Assembly (NCBI GenBank): GCA_003222895.1
Contig: QHXI01000052.1
Coordinates: 1-64,000, forward strand
DNA length: 64,000 nucleotides
Direction: 5' to 3'
Source: Acidobacteriota bacterium
GTDB taxonomy: Bacteria > Acidobacteriota > Blastocatellia > Pyrinomonadales > Pyrinomonadaceae
A program made the translations under genes and the position numbers. Of this stretch, positions 9,014-17,993 are shown in pieces; within the stretch, counting starts at the first letter, position 1, and each line of letters opens with the position of its first letter. The notes under the pieces were generated by a model, which searched no databases, was not told where the DNA came from, and worked only from the letters and a program-made list of their open reading frames with translations.

Positions 9014-10048
9014 ATGTTTACCAGTTCTGCCATCAATTACTTATTTCGTGGTCTCATGCCCGCGGTTCTTGTCTTGGGAATTTTCATCAGTGCGTCAGCG
9101 CAGGGCGGCGTCGGCAGCACGCGTGGTCTTCCGGACGCAGCCGGCGGTCTGCACACAATCGAAGGGCACGTTTATCTTCCTTCAGGTCGACGAGTTGGCC
9201 CCGGCGTCGTCGTTAGACTCGAAGGAAACGTCAACGGATTGAAGAGCGCCGTTACCGATGCGGATGGGGCGTTCCTTTTCCGCTCGTTGCCTGCGGCTGA
9301 ATATTTGGTGGTGATAGACGGGAACACCGATTATGAAGGCGTAAGAGAATCGGTAGCCATCTATGGAAATACGGGCGGCATAGGTTTAGGTCCTGCCGGC
9401 CAAACGGTCATGCTGGACCTTCATCTCAAACCAAAGGGCAGCATGGACTCAGAGAAGATGCTGTCGCAATTTCCAAAAGCCGCCGTAGACAACTACAAAA
9501 AGGGTCTCGATGCCTCGCAGGCGGGCGACCACAAGAAGGCTGTTGAGTTATTGAAGCAAGCCGTTTCGGTGAGCCCCACCTTCGCCCCGGCGCAGAGAGA
9601 ACTCGGCAGCCAATACATGAAACTTAACAGTTTTGATAAAGCTGCTGAGACGTACGACGCTTTTTTGAAATTACAGCCTACCGATGCTTCAGCTCATTTG
9701 AATCTGGGGATCGCTCTTTACAATCTAAATAAGCTGGAGCCGGCCGAATCTCATTTGCGCGAAGCGCTCAAACAAAGCAGCTCCGGACCGATGGCGCATT
9801 ACTATCTGGGGTTAACTCTGATTAAGACAAAACGATACCCGGAAGCTCAACAAGAAATGGAAAGTGCCATTGCCAATGGCGGAGCAAATCTGGCCCAAGC
9901 GCACAAGTTCCTCGGCGGTCTTTATATAAGCGCGCACAAAAACAAGGAAGCCGCGGACGAACTCGAGAAGTATTTGCAGCTCGATCCAAAAGCAGCCAAC
10001 GCGGATCAGCTGCGAAATACTATTAAAGAGTTGCGGGGCAAACAATAA
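9014..10048 (+). CDS. Secreted CarboxypepD_reg/TPR protein, paralogue 2
   Basis: 344 residues from the ATG at 9014, chosen because AAAGG lies about 10 bases upstream; a TTG six codons earlier is possible. Signal peptide (ISASA-Q), then the regulatory-like beta domain (IEGHVYLPSGRRVGPGVVVRLEG, TDADGAFLFRSLPAAEYLV), then several TPR repeats (AVDNYKKGLDASQAGDHKKAVELL, AHLNLGIALYNLNKLEPAESHL). It is clearly a paralogue of the gene just upstream, and both are probably transcribed together up to the terminator at 10083. The role is unknown; protein-protein scaffolding at the cell envelope is the usual role of such repeats. Confidence 0.85.
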   Translation: MFTSSAINYLFRGLMPAVLVLGIFISASAQGGVGSTRGLPDAAGGLHTIEGHVYLPSGRRVGPGVVVRLEGNVNGLKSAVTDADGAFLFRSLPAAEYLVVIDGNTDYEGVRESVAIYGNTGGIGLGPAGQTVMLDLHLKPKGSMDSEKMLSQFPKAAVDNYKKGLDASQAGDHKKAVELLKQAVSVSPTFAPAQRELGSQYMKLNSFDKAAETYDAFLKLQPTDASAHLNLGIALYNLNKLEPAESHLREALKQSSSGPMAHYYLGLTLIKTKRYPEAQQEMESAIANGGANLAQAHKFLGGLYISAHKNKEAADELEKYLQLDPKAANADQLRNTIKELRGKQ

Positions 10049-10082
10049 CCGAAATTCCTCACGAGCGCGTCAATTGCCATTC

Positions 10083-10121
10083 AAAAAGGGAGAGAGTTTC
10101 GTCAGCTCTCTCCCTTTTTTG
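10083..10121 (+). terminator. Strong rho-independent terminator
   Basis: Stem AAAAAGGGAGAGAG / CTCTCTCCCTTTTTT with a 9-base loop, running into a T6 tract. It ends the TPR paralogue transcript. The A-rich 5' arm means it can also terminate transcription of ribA coming from the minus strand. Confidence 0.93.
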
Positions 10122-10151
10122 TGCGTGTGAGGATCGTTACTGGCCTTTGTC

Positions 10152-10805
10152 TTAAAAGGTTAGTAAGTGCCCCATCTTCTCTTTTTTCGTTCTTAGATAC
10201 CTGGCCGCACTTTCCGAAGATTCTACTTCGATGGAAACTCGCTCAACAATTTCCAATCCCGCTTCTTCCAGCGCTCGCAGCTTGCCTGGATTGTTCGAGA
10301 TCACTTTCACTTTGCAGAGACCAAGGTCGAAGAGCACTTCGGCGCATTGACGATAATCGCGCGCATCCACCGGAAGATCTAAACGTTCGTTCGCTTCGAC
10401 TGTATCTGCGCCCGCATCCTGCAAAGCGTACGCGCGAATCTTGTTGAGGATGCCGATGCCACGACCTTCCTGCTGTTGGTATACGACCGCCCCGCGTCCT
10501 TCTTTCTGGATCATCTGCAACGTACGGTGAAGCTGTGCGCCGCAATCGCACTTAGTTGATCCAAACACATCTCCAGTCAAGCATTGCGAATGAATCCGGA
10601 CGAGCGTCGGCACGTCAGGCCGCAGCTCGCCTTCATATAGCACGACAAATTCCTCGTCGCTGATCTTTGAACGATAACCCGCGATGCGAAAGTCGCCCCA
10701 TTCAGTTGGCAGCTTGGCTTCAGCTACGCGTTCGACAGTTAGAATACTCGGAGAGTTCGGACAAACTAGCGGCTCGACTGGTGCTTTGTTAACGGTGCAA
10801 CCCAT
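10152..10805 (-). CDS. ribA: GTP cyclohydrolase II
   Basis: 217 residues. RibA opens the GTP imidazole ring and releases formate and pyrophosphate, the first step of riboflavin synthesis. The zinc site is intact ([15 protein letters not shown]), as are the catalytic [10 protein letters not shown] loop and the closing [13 protein letters not shown] stretch. There is a 25-residue N-terminal extension, and no fused RibB domain. The ATG is preceded by GAGGAA at a good distance. No other riboflavin gene is next to it. Confidence 0.95.
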   Translation of the reverse strand: MGCTVNKAPVEPLVCPNSPSILTVERVAEAKLPTEWGDFRIAGYRSKISDEEFVVLYEGELRPDVPTLVRIHSQCLTGDVFGSTKCDCGAQLHRTLQMIQKEGRGAVVYQQQEGRGIGILNKIRAYALQDAGADTVEANERLDLPVDARDYRQCAEVLFDLGLCKVKVISNNPGKLRALEEAGLEIVERVSIEVESSESAARYLRTKKEKMGHLLTF

Positions 10806-11054
10806 CAGGAATGTTCCTCGAAATTAATGTTTCGCGATTGGATAATGAAACCTGTTTTCAGGAATTATAGGAGTTGGCCACGTTGAGGACAAGTCGGCAT
10901 GCTTCCGACACCGTTCTAAGCATCCGGTAAAATGTGCCGCAGATTGTTCTCGGCGCAATCGAAAAATATTGCTGTAAACCATGGCCGCGATATAAGATAC
11001 GCGTCAGGTCAAATGCTCCGCCAAACCAGCCTCCAGAGCATGCGCCAAGCTCGA

Positions 11055-12074
11055 ATGCCGAAAAATTCAGACGATACATCGCTGCCCAAATCGTTGGACG
11101 AGATCGGAACTTTTTCCGGCCAATTTCCGCGCCGTGGCGAGTTGCGACCGGCTCTGGTTTTCCTGCGCGGCGAATTGCTTGCCGTGCCGATCCCGCTCGA
11201 TCGCGCGAAGGTCACACTGGGGCGGGCGCTCGACGCGGATATTCGCATCAATGACTCGCGGGCCTCGCGGCTGCATGCGCGCATAACGACCGAGCGCGAC
11301 GAGACAACTGGAGAGCCCCGCTACCTCCTGACAGATCTAGGGTCGACGAACGGCACGATTCTGAATGGTGAACGCGTCGATCGAGCGGTGCTGGAAGACG
11401 GAGACAAATTCGAGGTCGGCGATCAGCTAATTCGTTTTGAGATGCTCGACGAAATCGATCGCGAGTTTCAGCAACAAATTCATCGGTTACTGGTCCATGA
11501 TGAGTTGACCGGTTTGCTGACCAGCAAATCTTTTTTCTCTGAGCTGCGCCGCGAAGCCGCGCGCGCCGAAGCCGAGAAGATGCCGTTCTGCGTTTTCATG
11601 ATGGACATCGATCACTTCAAAGAAGTAAACGACACTTACGGCCATCTCGCGGGCAGCGAGACCCTGGAAGAAGTCGGCGCCGTCATCAAACAATCTTTGC
11701 GCGCGGGCGATGTTGCGGCGCGATTCGGCGGCGAAGAGTTTGCGGCTTTCCTGTTGGATGCCGATTATCCTCAAGCCTTGATTGCCGCCGAACGGGTGCG
11801 TTCGGCGATCGAACAACATGAATTCCCCGCTGCCCGTCGCGGATCAAGCAAGCAGCAGCCAACTCATCACATCAAGATCAGCATTGGCGTCGCGGCTTAT
11901 CCCGAAGATGCGCGGGATCCTATTCAGTTGATTGAGCTGGCTGATTCGGCGCTTTATCGCGCGAAACGAAACGGCCGCAACCAGGTTTGCGCGTATCGAC
12001 CAACCGCGAACAACGAAGTCGTCCGCCTGCGCCCTCGAAAATCAATGGAAAAGAAAGAGGAGGAGTCAGTATGA
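11055..12074 (+). CDS. FHA-GGDEF diguanylate cyclase
   Basis: The protein has an FHA phosphothreonine-binding domain (TLGRALDADIRINDSRASRLHARI ... DLGSTNGTILNG, about residues 45-130), a short helix and a GGDEF domain with an intact active site (FGGEEF) and a substrate-binding Asp in MDIDHFKEVND. It should make cyclic-di-GMP under control of a phosphoprotein partner. An allosteric RxxD I-site just before FGGEEF is not obvious (RAGDVAARFGGEEF). The start is uncertain: the ATG at 11055 gives a compact N-terminus, while ATGs at 11013 and 10932 are in frame. The stop overlaps the next gene's ATG (ATGA). Confidence 0.88.
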   Translation: MPKNSDDTSLPKSLDEIGTFSGQFPRRGELRPALVFLRGELLAVPIPLDRAKVTLGRALDADIRINDSRASRLHARITTERDETTGEPRYLLTDLGSTNGTILNGERVDRAVLEDGDKFEVGDQLIRFEMLDEIDREFQQQIHRLLVHDELTGLLTSKSFFSELRREAARAEAEKMPFCVFMMDIDHFKEVNDTYGHLAGSETLEEVGAVIKQSLRAGDVAARFGGEEFAAFLLDADYPQALIAAERVRSAIEQHEFPAARRGSSKQQPTHHIKISIGVAAYPEDARDPIQLIELADSALYRAKRNGRNQVCAYRPTANNEVVRLRPRKSMEKKEEESV

Positions 12075-12739
12075 CCCTTAGGCTCTGCATCATCGCGAGT
12101 GCTCTTTTGGTGTTCGCGAGTTGCGCTTCAAAAGATTCGAATTCACCGGCAAGCAGTAAGAGCCCAGGTACTTCAACAACTACCGCGAGTCCGTCGACGA
12201 ATTCGTCCGCCTCAACTCAACCGGTGAAGTCCAAAATAGACGCGTGCAGTCTGTTGACGAGCGACGACATCAAGAGCGTCCAAGGCGAAGCTTACCAGGA
12301 GGCGAAGCGATCCGACCGGCAGGATGGTGATTTCATCATTGCGCAGTGCTATTTTGCGCTGCCGACAACCGGGAATTCCGTCGTGTTGAATGTAACGGCC
12401 GCAAAAGAAGGCGGGACCACGACGGCGCGTAAATTCTGGGAGGCAACATTTGCTCGTACCGCCGAGGCGCCCTCTGCCAAGGAAAAAGAAAAAGACAAAG
12501 AGCGGAAGAAGGCAAAAGGCGGAGAGCGACGCGAAGCGGGGGAAGAAGAGTCGCCAAAGCCGGAGAAGACTGCCGGACTGGGTGAAGATGCTTATTGGGT
12601 TGGCAGCCAGATCGGTGGCGCGCTGTATGTTCTCAAGGGAGATGAATTCTTCCGCATCAGCGTCGGCGGCGCCGGCGATGCCAAGTCAAAACTGAATAAA
12701 TCAAAGACACTCGCGCAGCGCGTCCTAAAAAAGCTATAA
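12071..12739 (+). CDS. DUF3558-like lipoprotein
   Basis: 222 residues starting at the ATG that overlaps the preceding stop by four bases, with a strong GAGGAGG upstream. The N-terminus is a lipoprotein signal (LLVFAS-C). A Ser/Thr-rich linker leads to a domain beginning DACSLLTSDDIKSV with a second Cys in AQCYF, a pattern like the DUF3558 lipoproteins. The middle contains a highly charged Lys/Glu stretch (about residues 135-170). It is translationally coupled to the FHA-GGDEF gene. Function unknown. Confidence 0.75.
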   Translation: MTLRLCIIASALLVFASCASKDSNSPASSKSPGTSTTTASPSTNSSASTQPVKSKIDACSLLTSDDIKSVQGEAYQEAKRSDRQDGDFIIAQCYFALPTTGNSVVLNVTAAKEGGTTTARKFWEATFARTAEAPSAKEKEKDKERKKAKGGERREAGEEESPKPEKTAGLGEDAYWVGSQIGGALYVLKGDEFFRISVGGAGDAKSKLNKSKTLAQRVLKKL

Positions 12740-12741
12740 CG

Positions 12742-12808
12742 TATCAGTACCCGGAGCAATAGCGACGGGTCCGTGTCAAAAGCCCGACCGTGAGGAAGGG
12801 CCGCCTTA
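12742..12808. repeat. Intergenic repeat element, family B
   Basis: Contains TCAGTACCCGGAGCAATAGC followed by GTCAAAAGCCCGACCGTGAG and GAAGGGC. The second part recurs at 62629-62661 (inside a gene) and in related form at 22969 and 28783, so this is a dispersed element and not a local promoter. Confidence 0.7.
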
Positions 12809-12866
12809 CGAACTGTGCTTGACTTAAACGATCCGTGATTCTTGTGATTACCAAAGGAGATCTATC

Positions 12867-13466
12867 GTGAAAAATATCGCATCGATATTCGCCATCCTCT
12901 TCTGTTGCGTTGTTTCTGTTTTCGCTCAACAACCCACCGAACAACGCGCCGCATTGACTGAACCTGCGATGGGATTCGACGCCAAGTCATCGCCCGCGAT
13001 CGAAGCGCGTCTGCTGACGACCGTGCTGAACGGATCGCAGGACTCGCCGGTAACCAACATTCGCGTCGCGATCAAAAACACTACGACCAACTTCTACACT
13101 TACGTAACGGGTTGGGCAACGTTCTATGACGCGGGTGGCACTCGCTGCGGTGAAGGATTGTTCAAGTTGGACGCGCTGGCGCCGCAGGAATCGGCAGAGA
13201 CCGACACGCCAGGTTTGCGCTTGCGCTGTTCGCCCAGCACTTGGCGGATCGTCGCGACGAATTTGCTAACGCGGACCGCGGACATTGCCAAACCAACCGA
13301 AGTCGCACCGTCCGCGGCCCCGCCTCAAATCGTTGTTGATAGAACTCCGCCGGTGAACTTCATCATCAGCATCGACGGCGAAGAACATCCGATTCAAGTC
13401 AACAATCCGGTAGTGCTCAAGCTGGGAAATCGCAATCGCAAGATTGTGTTGAAGTCGGCACAGTAG
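12867..13466 (+). CDS. Secreted protein of unknown function
   Basis: 199 residues with a signal peptide (CCVVSVFA-Q). The GTG start is chosen because AAAGGAGA precedes it at ideal spacing. The middle (NIRVAIKNTTTNFYTYVTGWATFYDAGG) reads like an immunoglobulin-like beta domain with a conserved Cys pair (RCGEG...RLRC). The C-terminus (INFIISIDGEEHPIQVNN-like) forms a second small beta unit. I do not recognise the family. It is likely periplasmic. Confidence 0.6.
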   Translation: MKNIASIFAILFCCVVSVFAQQPTEQRAALTEPAMGFDAKSSPAIEARLLTTVLNGSQDSPVTNIRVAIKNTTTNFYTYVTGWATFYDAGGTRCGEGLFKLDALAPQESAETDTPGLRLRCSPSTWRIVATNLLTRTADIAKPTEVAPSAAPPQIVVDRTPPVNFIISIDGEEHPIQVNNPVVLKLGNRNRKIVLKSAQ

Positions 13467-13515
13467 CCGTCTCGCTTTCTGACGTTTGTCGAGCGGTCTA
13501 GCCGGCAATTTTTGA

Positions 13516-14778
13516 TTAAGTGAGCGTGGGAAGAGCCGCCGCGCCGCGCGGCATGATGTAGCCTTTTGCGGTCGACGGAGAATGTGACAACGCTGCTGCA
13601 AGCGACGCCGACGGAATCATTTTCATGCGACGCGTTTCGTGATCTGAGAGAGTGGTTATGATATGAACTCGGAACGTCTCCGTCTTTGTTATTAGCGCCC
13701 ACGCTGTCTGGCCGTTCACTTCGTAAGCTTCGCGCAAGCGTGTTTCGAGTGCTTGCGAAGTTTCAGACTCAAACCATTTCATAAAATCTGTTCGCCCCAA
13801 TCCGTCGCTGCATTCAGCGAGCAAAACGATCGTCCCGCCATCGACGCACGCTTGCGCGGCCATGTCCAGGGCCTTATGCGCCTGAATTATGTTGATGTCG
13901 TAAGGCGCACCGCCGCAACTGACAATCACGACGTCTCGCTTTTCTGAAATGCGAACCGAGTGAGTCGCATGATAATCTTCGCAAGCTCGTCGATGCGCCG
14001 AATGCCAATGTCCGGCGTAGACTCTCTCCGGATGTCCTTTCTCGTCAACGATCGCATTTATTGAAAACGCGGGCTGGATCATCTCGGCCACTCGCTCGCA
14101 GGCTTCGCTGACGGCGTTGCCGCCGAGCAAACCGGCTCCCACGCCCTGACGTCGCCCGCCGCGTTCGAAATCCAGCGCCAACATGTGCGTCGCTTCGATT
14201 GTCGTTGCCGACGCGAGTCCGGGACAAATCGATTTGCGTCCGCCGGTGAACCCCGCAAAGTAATGAAATCCCACCGCGCCCGTGATGATTACTTTCGAGA
14301 ATGTTTTCAACGCGCGATTGATTTCGATTAGAGTGCCGCGCTCCATCGTGCCGATTTGGATCAACTGCCTCGAATCCTGCGCGTCATGATCCAACGTGCG
14401 AATGCGTTGAGCAATAAATGATGTAAGCAGTTGCGTTTTTTCTTCGGGACGAACCGCGCGATGAATTCCAGTGGCAAAGATGATTGCGATATCGCCCGGC
14501 GCCGTTCCGTTTTGAATTAGACGTCGCACGAGCAAATTGATAATTTGCGCGCTGCCGGTTGCGCGCGTTGCATCGGAAACGACGATCAAAACAGTTTCGC
14601 CGGCTTCGATTAGCTCTTCTAGCGGCGGCGAATCGATTGGGTGATCGATCGCTTCATTGACGTCAGAATCAGACAACTGGGACGAGACATTCGACTGCGG
14701 CGCGAGGATATCGAAGCGCGCGGAATCATATTCACAATCTATCGATGATTGCCCGTAACCGAGTTGAATTATCGGCAT
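13516..14778 (-). CDS. larA: Nickel-dependent lactate racemase family protein (LarA)
   Basis: 420 residues. Key LarA residues are present at nearly the positions known for Lactiplantibacillus LarA: His106 (GIHR), His172 (FHYFAGFTGGRK), Lys182 and His198 (IEATHM), together with the DATRATGS loop. The enzyme racemises a 2-hydroxy acid using a nickel-pincer nucleotide cofactor. The cofactor genes larB, larC and larE are not nearby, so the cofactor must be made elsewhere. Substrates of LarA homologues vary, so lactate is not certain. The next gene upstream on the same strand is a CDF exporter. Confidence 0.88.
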   Translation of the reverse strand: MPIIQLGYGQSSIDCEYDSARFDILAPQSNVSSQLSDSDVNEAIDHPIDSPPLEELIEAGETVLIVVSDATRATGSAQIINLLVRRLIQNGTAPGDIAIIFATGIHRAVRPEEKTQLLTSFIAQRIRTLDHDAQDSRQLIQIGTMERGTLIEINRALKTFSKVIITGAVGFHYFAGFTGGRKSICPGLASATTIEATHMLALDFERGGRRQGVGAGLLGGNAVSEACERVAEMIQPAFSINAIVDEKGHPERVYAGHWHSAHRRACEDYHATHSVRISEKRDVVIVSCGGAPYDINIIQAHKALDMAAQACVDGGTIVLLAECSDGLGRTDFMKWFESETSQALETRLREAYEVNGQTAWALITKTETFRVHIITTLSDHETRRMKMIPSASLAAALSHSPSTAKGYIMPRGAAALPTLT

Positions 14779-14832
14779 AATATCGTCGAACTTTCGTCCA
14801 GTGGCATCAGGCTTGAAGTCTCGAGGTTCAGG

Positions 14833-15756
14833 TTAGTTATGCTGGTGCTCAGCGATTCTTTGAACACAAAACATATCATTTGGATCGCAACCCTCGACTT
14901 CCACCTGAATCGTCGTGTGGTCGATACCGAAATTGGCTTTCAGCTTTTCAGTGACAGTGCGCAAAACATTCTCACCGCTGCGCACGCTCTGTTCGTTGAC
15001 CATCACGTGGCAGCTACAGCAAATCATACCCGAGCCGATGGTCCAGACATGCAGGTCGTGAACTTCCAGGACGCCATGTACGCGCGCAATCGTCTGCTCA
15101 ACCTCGTTCATATTCATTCCGGCCGGAATTGCCTCTAACAGCACGTTGACCGATTCTTTCAGAATGCCCCACGAACTCCAAAGGATCAGAATGCCAATCA
15201 GAATAGACACCAACGGGTCAGCGATCGATGCGCCGGTAAAAGCTACAACAAAGCCGGCGCCGACAACGCCTGCTGCCGAGATTGCGTCGCCCAACATGTG
15301 CATATATGCGCTCCGCACATTGAGGTCCCTTTTCGCGTCACCTCTTAGCCATAGACTGATGACCGTATTCATCAGAATGGCAATCGTCGCGACTATGATC
15401 ATCGGCGTGCTCTGAACGGGTTGGGGATGGCGCAAACGTTCGATGGCTTCCCAGAAAACCAAAAGCGCGATCACTACCAATGAAACAGAGTTAACCAAAG
15501 CCGCGAGAGTCCCAACGCGGTGATAGCCAAACGTCCGTCGTGCCGTTGACGGTTTGAGCGCAATCCACACGCCGTACCAGGCGATAATTAGCGCAAGCGC
15601 ATCAGCGAAGTTGTGACCGGCGTCAGATAGCAGCGCCAGCGAGTGAGAAAAATAACCAGTGACCGCTTCCGCAAGAACGAAACTGAGCGTGATAATGGTT
15701 GACCAGGCCAACCGCCTTCCAGTCGGTGAACTCCCGTGATAATGAGTATGGGCCAT
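14833..15756 (-). CDS. Cation diffusion facilitator (CzcD/ZitB-like)
   Basis: 307 residues, with about six membrane helices and a C-terminal cytoplasmic metal-binding domain. Metal-binding HxxxD-type motifs are visible in helices II and V (SDAGHNFAD and HMLGDA). A His-rich N-terminus (MAHTHYHG) is typical. It exports Zn(II) or related divalent cations by proton antiport. The C-terminal domain includes several Cys (GMICCSC), unusual and possibly a metal sensor. It is not obviously linked to LarA apart from sharing its strand. Confidence 0.92.
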   Translation of the reverse strand: MAHTHYHGSSPTGRRLAWSTIITLSFVLAEAVTGYFSHSLALLSDAGHNFADALALIIAWYGVWIALKPSTARRTFGYHRVGTLAALVNSVSLVVIALLVFWEAIERLRHPQPVQSTPMIIVATIAILMNTVISLWLRGDAKRDLNVRSAYMHMLGDAISAAGVVGAGFVVAFTGASIADPLVSILIGILILWSSWGILKESVNVLLEAIPAGMNMNEVEQTIARVHGVLEVHDLHVWTIGSGMICCSCHVMVNEQSVRSGENVLRTVTEKLKANFGIDHTTIQVEVEGCDPNDMFCVQRIAEHQHN

Positions 15757-15917
15757 TAGCTGCCGCGCGTTTCAAACCATGATCCGCTTAGCGCATGTTA
15801 GCAAATGTATTTGATAGTGCACGAGTGTTACATAGCCTATCCGTGATGTTAGAATCCTGCGCTTGCTGGAGGGAAGAACGCCCAGGTCCAGGCTGAATCA
15901 GATCAAGGGAGACACTG

Positions 15918-17993
15918 ATGAAAATTCGCCGCCCCATTTTCTTCTTGCCGCTTGCGTTGGTTGTCGTACTTTACTGCCCGATGCGCGCTCACGCGCAAAA
16001 TTTCACGCTTGAACAAGTGACGAGTGCGCCGTTTCCAACTGAGCTGACAGTGTCGAATCGCGGCGACAAAATCGCGTGGGCATTCGATGCACAAGGAAAG
16101 CGGAACATCTGGATCGCCGAAGGGGCCGCCTTCGCGGCGCGGCAGATCACACACTACAACAGCGACGATGGTCAGGAGTTGACCGATCTGGTCTTCTCTC
16201 CCGACGGCAACACGATCGCATTTGTGCGCGGCGAGGGAAAGAACTCGGCCGGTGAATACCCGAATCCGAGCAGCGATCCTGCCGGCGTAAGGCAACAGGT
16301 CATCGCCGTTGACACGCGCACGGCACGAATGACGACGATCGGCGAGGGCAGCGCGCCAATTTTCAACCCGGCCGGAAATCAGATCATTTACATTCGCGAA
16401 GGAAAGTTTTGGACAACACCGACGATCGGCGGCGCTGAAAGAAAATTGCTCGAAGTCCGCGGTAACGTGAATTCACCGCGATGGTCGCCAGACGGAACCG
16501 AGTTGGCGTTCGTTTCAAATCGCGGAGATCACTCGTTTGTCTCAGTCTACGACATGCGAACGAAACAAATTCGTTTCTTATCGCCGACGGTCGATCGCGA
16601 TATCGCGCCACGCTGGTCGCCAGATGGGCAACGCATCGCCTTCATTCGTCTACTCAATATTTCAGACACTTTTTCGCTCGATCGAGAACGCACGCAACCC
16701 TGGGCTATCTTTGTTGCCGACGCGAATACGGGCGCCGCCAAACAAGCCTGGCGCTCGGGTGATCAAGAGAACGATTCGTATCCGGGAAACGCGGCTGATG
16801 ATTTCTGGCAATGGGTTGCGGGCAATCGTCTGCTGTTCCCTTCCGAGAAAGATGGGTGGATGCATTTGTATTCGATCCCGGCGGAAGGTGGAACAATCGA
16901 AGCGTTGACACCGGGCAACTTTGAAGTCGAGAACGTCGCGCTCTCGCAAGACAAATCCTTCGTCGTCTTTTCAACTAATAAGAGCGACATTGATCGACGT
17001 CATTTGTGGTGGGCCAATGTCGCCGGCGGAACACCCCGGCAAATCACTACAGGCGAAGGTATTGAGATGTACCCCGCGCTGTTCGATAACGATCGGCGCG
17101 TCGCATTCTTTCATTCAACCGCGCGCGATCCGTTTATGCCTTTCACAGCGCGCACGGAGGGATCGAATATGAAGGCGCTCGCACCGCAAGCGCTGCCGCA
17201 CGACTTCCCTGCAGCCAAACTCGTCGTGCCTGAGCAGGTGATCTTCAAAGCTGCCGATGGGACTGAAATTCACGGACAGCTATTCAAGCCGGCAAACGCG
17301 TCAGGCAAGATGCCGGCGCTGGTTTTCATGCATGGTGGGCCAATGCGGCAAATGCTGCTGGGCTGGCATTATCTTTATTACTATCACAACTCTTACGCGA
17401 TGAATCAGTATCTGGCCAACCGCGGCTACCTGGTTCTGTCGGTAAATTATCGCAGCGGCATTGGCTATGGCCGCGCGTTTCGCCTGGCTCAGCATCGGGG
17501 CGCGCGCGGTGCTTCCGAGTATCAGGATGTTTATGCCGGCGCGAAATATCTGCGCAGCCGCGATGATGTTGACAGCAAGCGCATCGGGCTGTGGGGCGGA
17601 TCGTACGGCGGATATCTGACTGCGCTGGGCCTGGCGCGCAATTCAGATGTATTCAGCGCCGGCGTAGATTTTCACGGCGTGCATGATTGGAGTGTCAGCG
17701 TTGCAGGCTTGCGCGTACCGACCGATACTGCTGAGCGCAACCGAGTCGCACGCGAGTCGTCGCCGATCTCATCGGTTGATAAATGGAAATCGCCAGTGCT
17801 ACTTATTCACGGCGACGACGATCGCAACGTCGAGTTCTCGCAGACTGTTAATCTCGTTCGTTTGCTGCGCAAAAACGGCGTTTACTTTGAAGAGATAATT
17901 TATCCCGACGAGATTCACGATTTCCTGCGTCATCAGGATTGGCTGCGCTCGTATCACGCCGGCGCAGAATTTTTCGATAAGCATCTGAAGTGA
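15918..17993 (+). CDS. Secreted S9 family prolyl oligopeptidase
   Basis: 691 residues with a signal peptide (about 1-27, RAHAQ), a WD40-like beta-propeller (repeats such as PRWSPDGTELAFVS and PRWSPDGQRIAFI) and a C-terminal alpha/beta-hydrolase domain. The catalytic triad is visible: Ser in GGSYGGY (about 561), Asp in HGDDDRNV (about 633) and His in EIHDF (about 665). It is a periplasmic dipeptidyl- or acylaminoacyl-peptidase. AAGGGAGA precedes the ATG. The stop overlaps the next GTG start (GTGA), so it is coupled to the GT9 gene. Confidence 0.93.
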   Translation: MKIRRPIFFLPLALVVVLYCPMRAHAQNFTLEQVTSAPFPTELTVSNRGDKIAWAFDAQGKRNIWIAEGAAFAARQITHYNSDDGQELTDLVFSPDGNTIAFVRGEGKNSAGEYPNPSSDPAGVRQQVIAVDTRTARMTTIGEGSAPIFNPAGNQIIYIREGKFWTTPTIGGAERKLLEVRGNVNSPRWSPDGTELAFVSNRGDHSFVSVYDMRTKQIRFLSPTVDRDIAPRWSPDGQRIAFIRLLNISDTFSLDRERTQPWAIFVADANTGAAKQAWRSGDQENDSYPGNAADDFWQWVAGNRLLFPSEKDGWMHLYSIPAEGGTIEALTPGNFEVENVALSQDKSFVVFSTNKSDIDRRHLWWANVAGGTPRQITTGEGIEMYPALFDNDRRVAFFHSTARDPFMPFTARTEGSNMKALAPQALPHDFPAAKLVVPEQVIFKAADGTEIHGQLFKPANASGKMPALVFMHGGPMRQMLLGWHYLYYYHNSYAMNQYLANRGYLVLSVNYRSGIGYGRAFRLAQHRGARGASEYQDVYAGAKYLRSRDDVDSKRIGLWGGSYGGYLTALGLARNSDVFSAGVDFHGVHDWSVSVAGLRVPTDTAERNRVARESSPISSVDKWKSPVLLIHGDDDRNVEFSQTVNLVRLLRKNGVYFEEIIYPDEIHDFLRHQDWLRSYHAGAEFFDKHLK

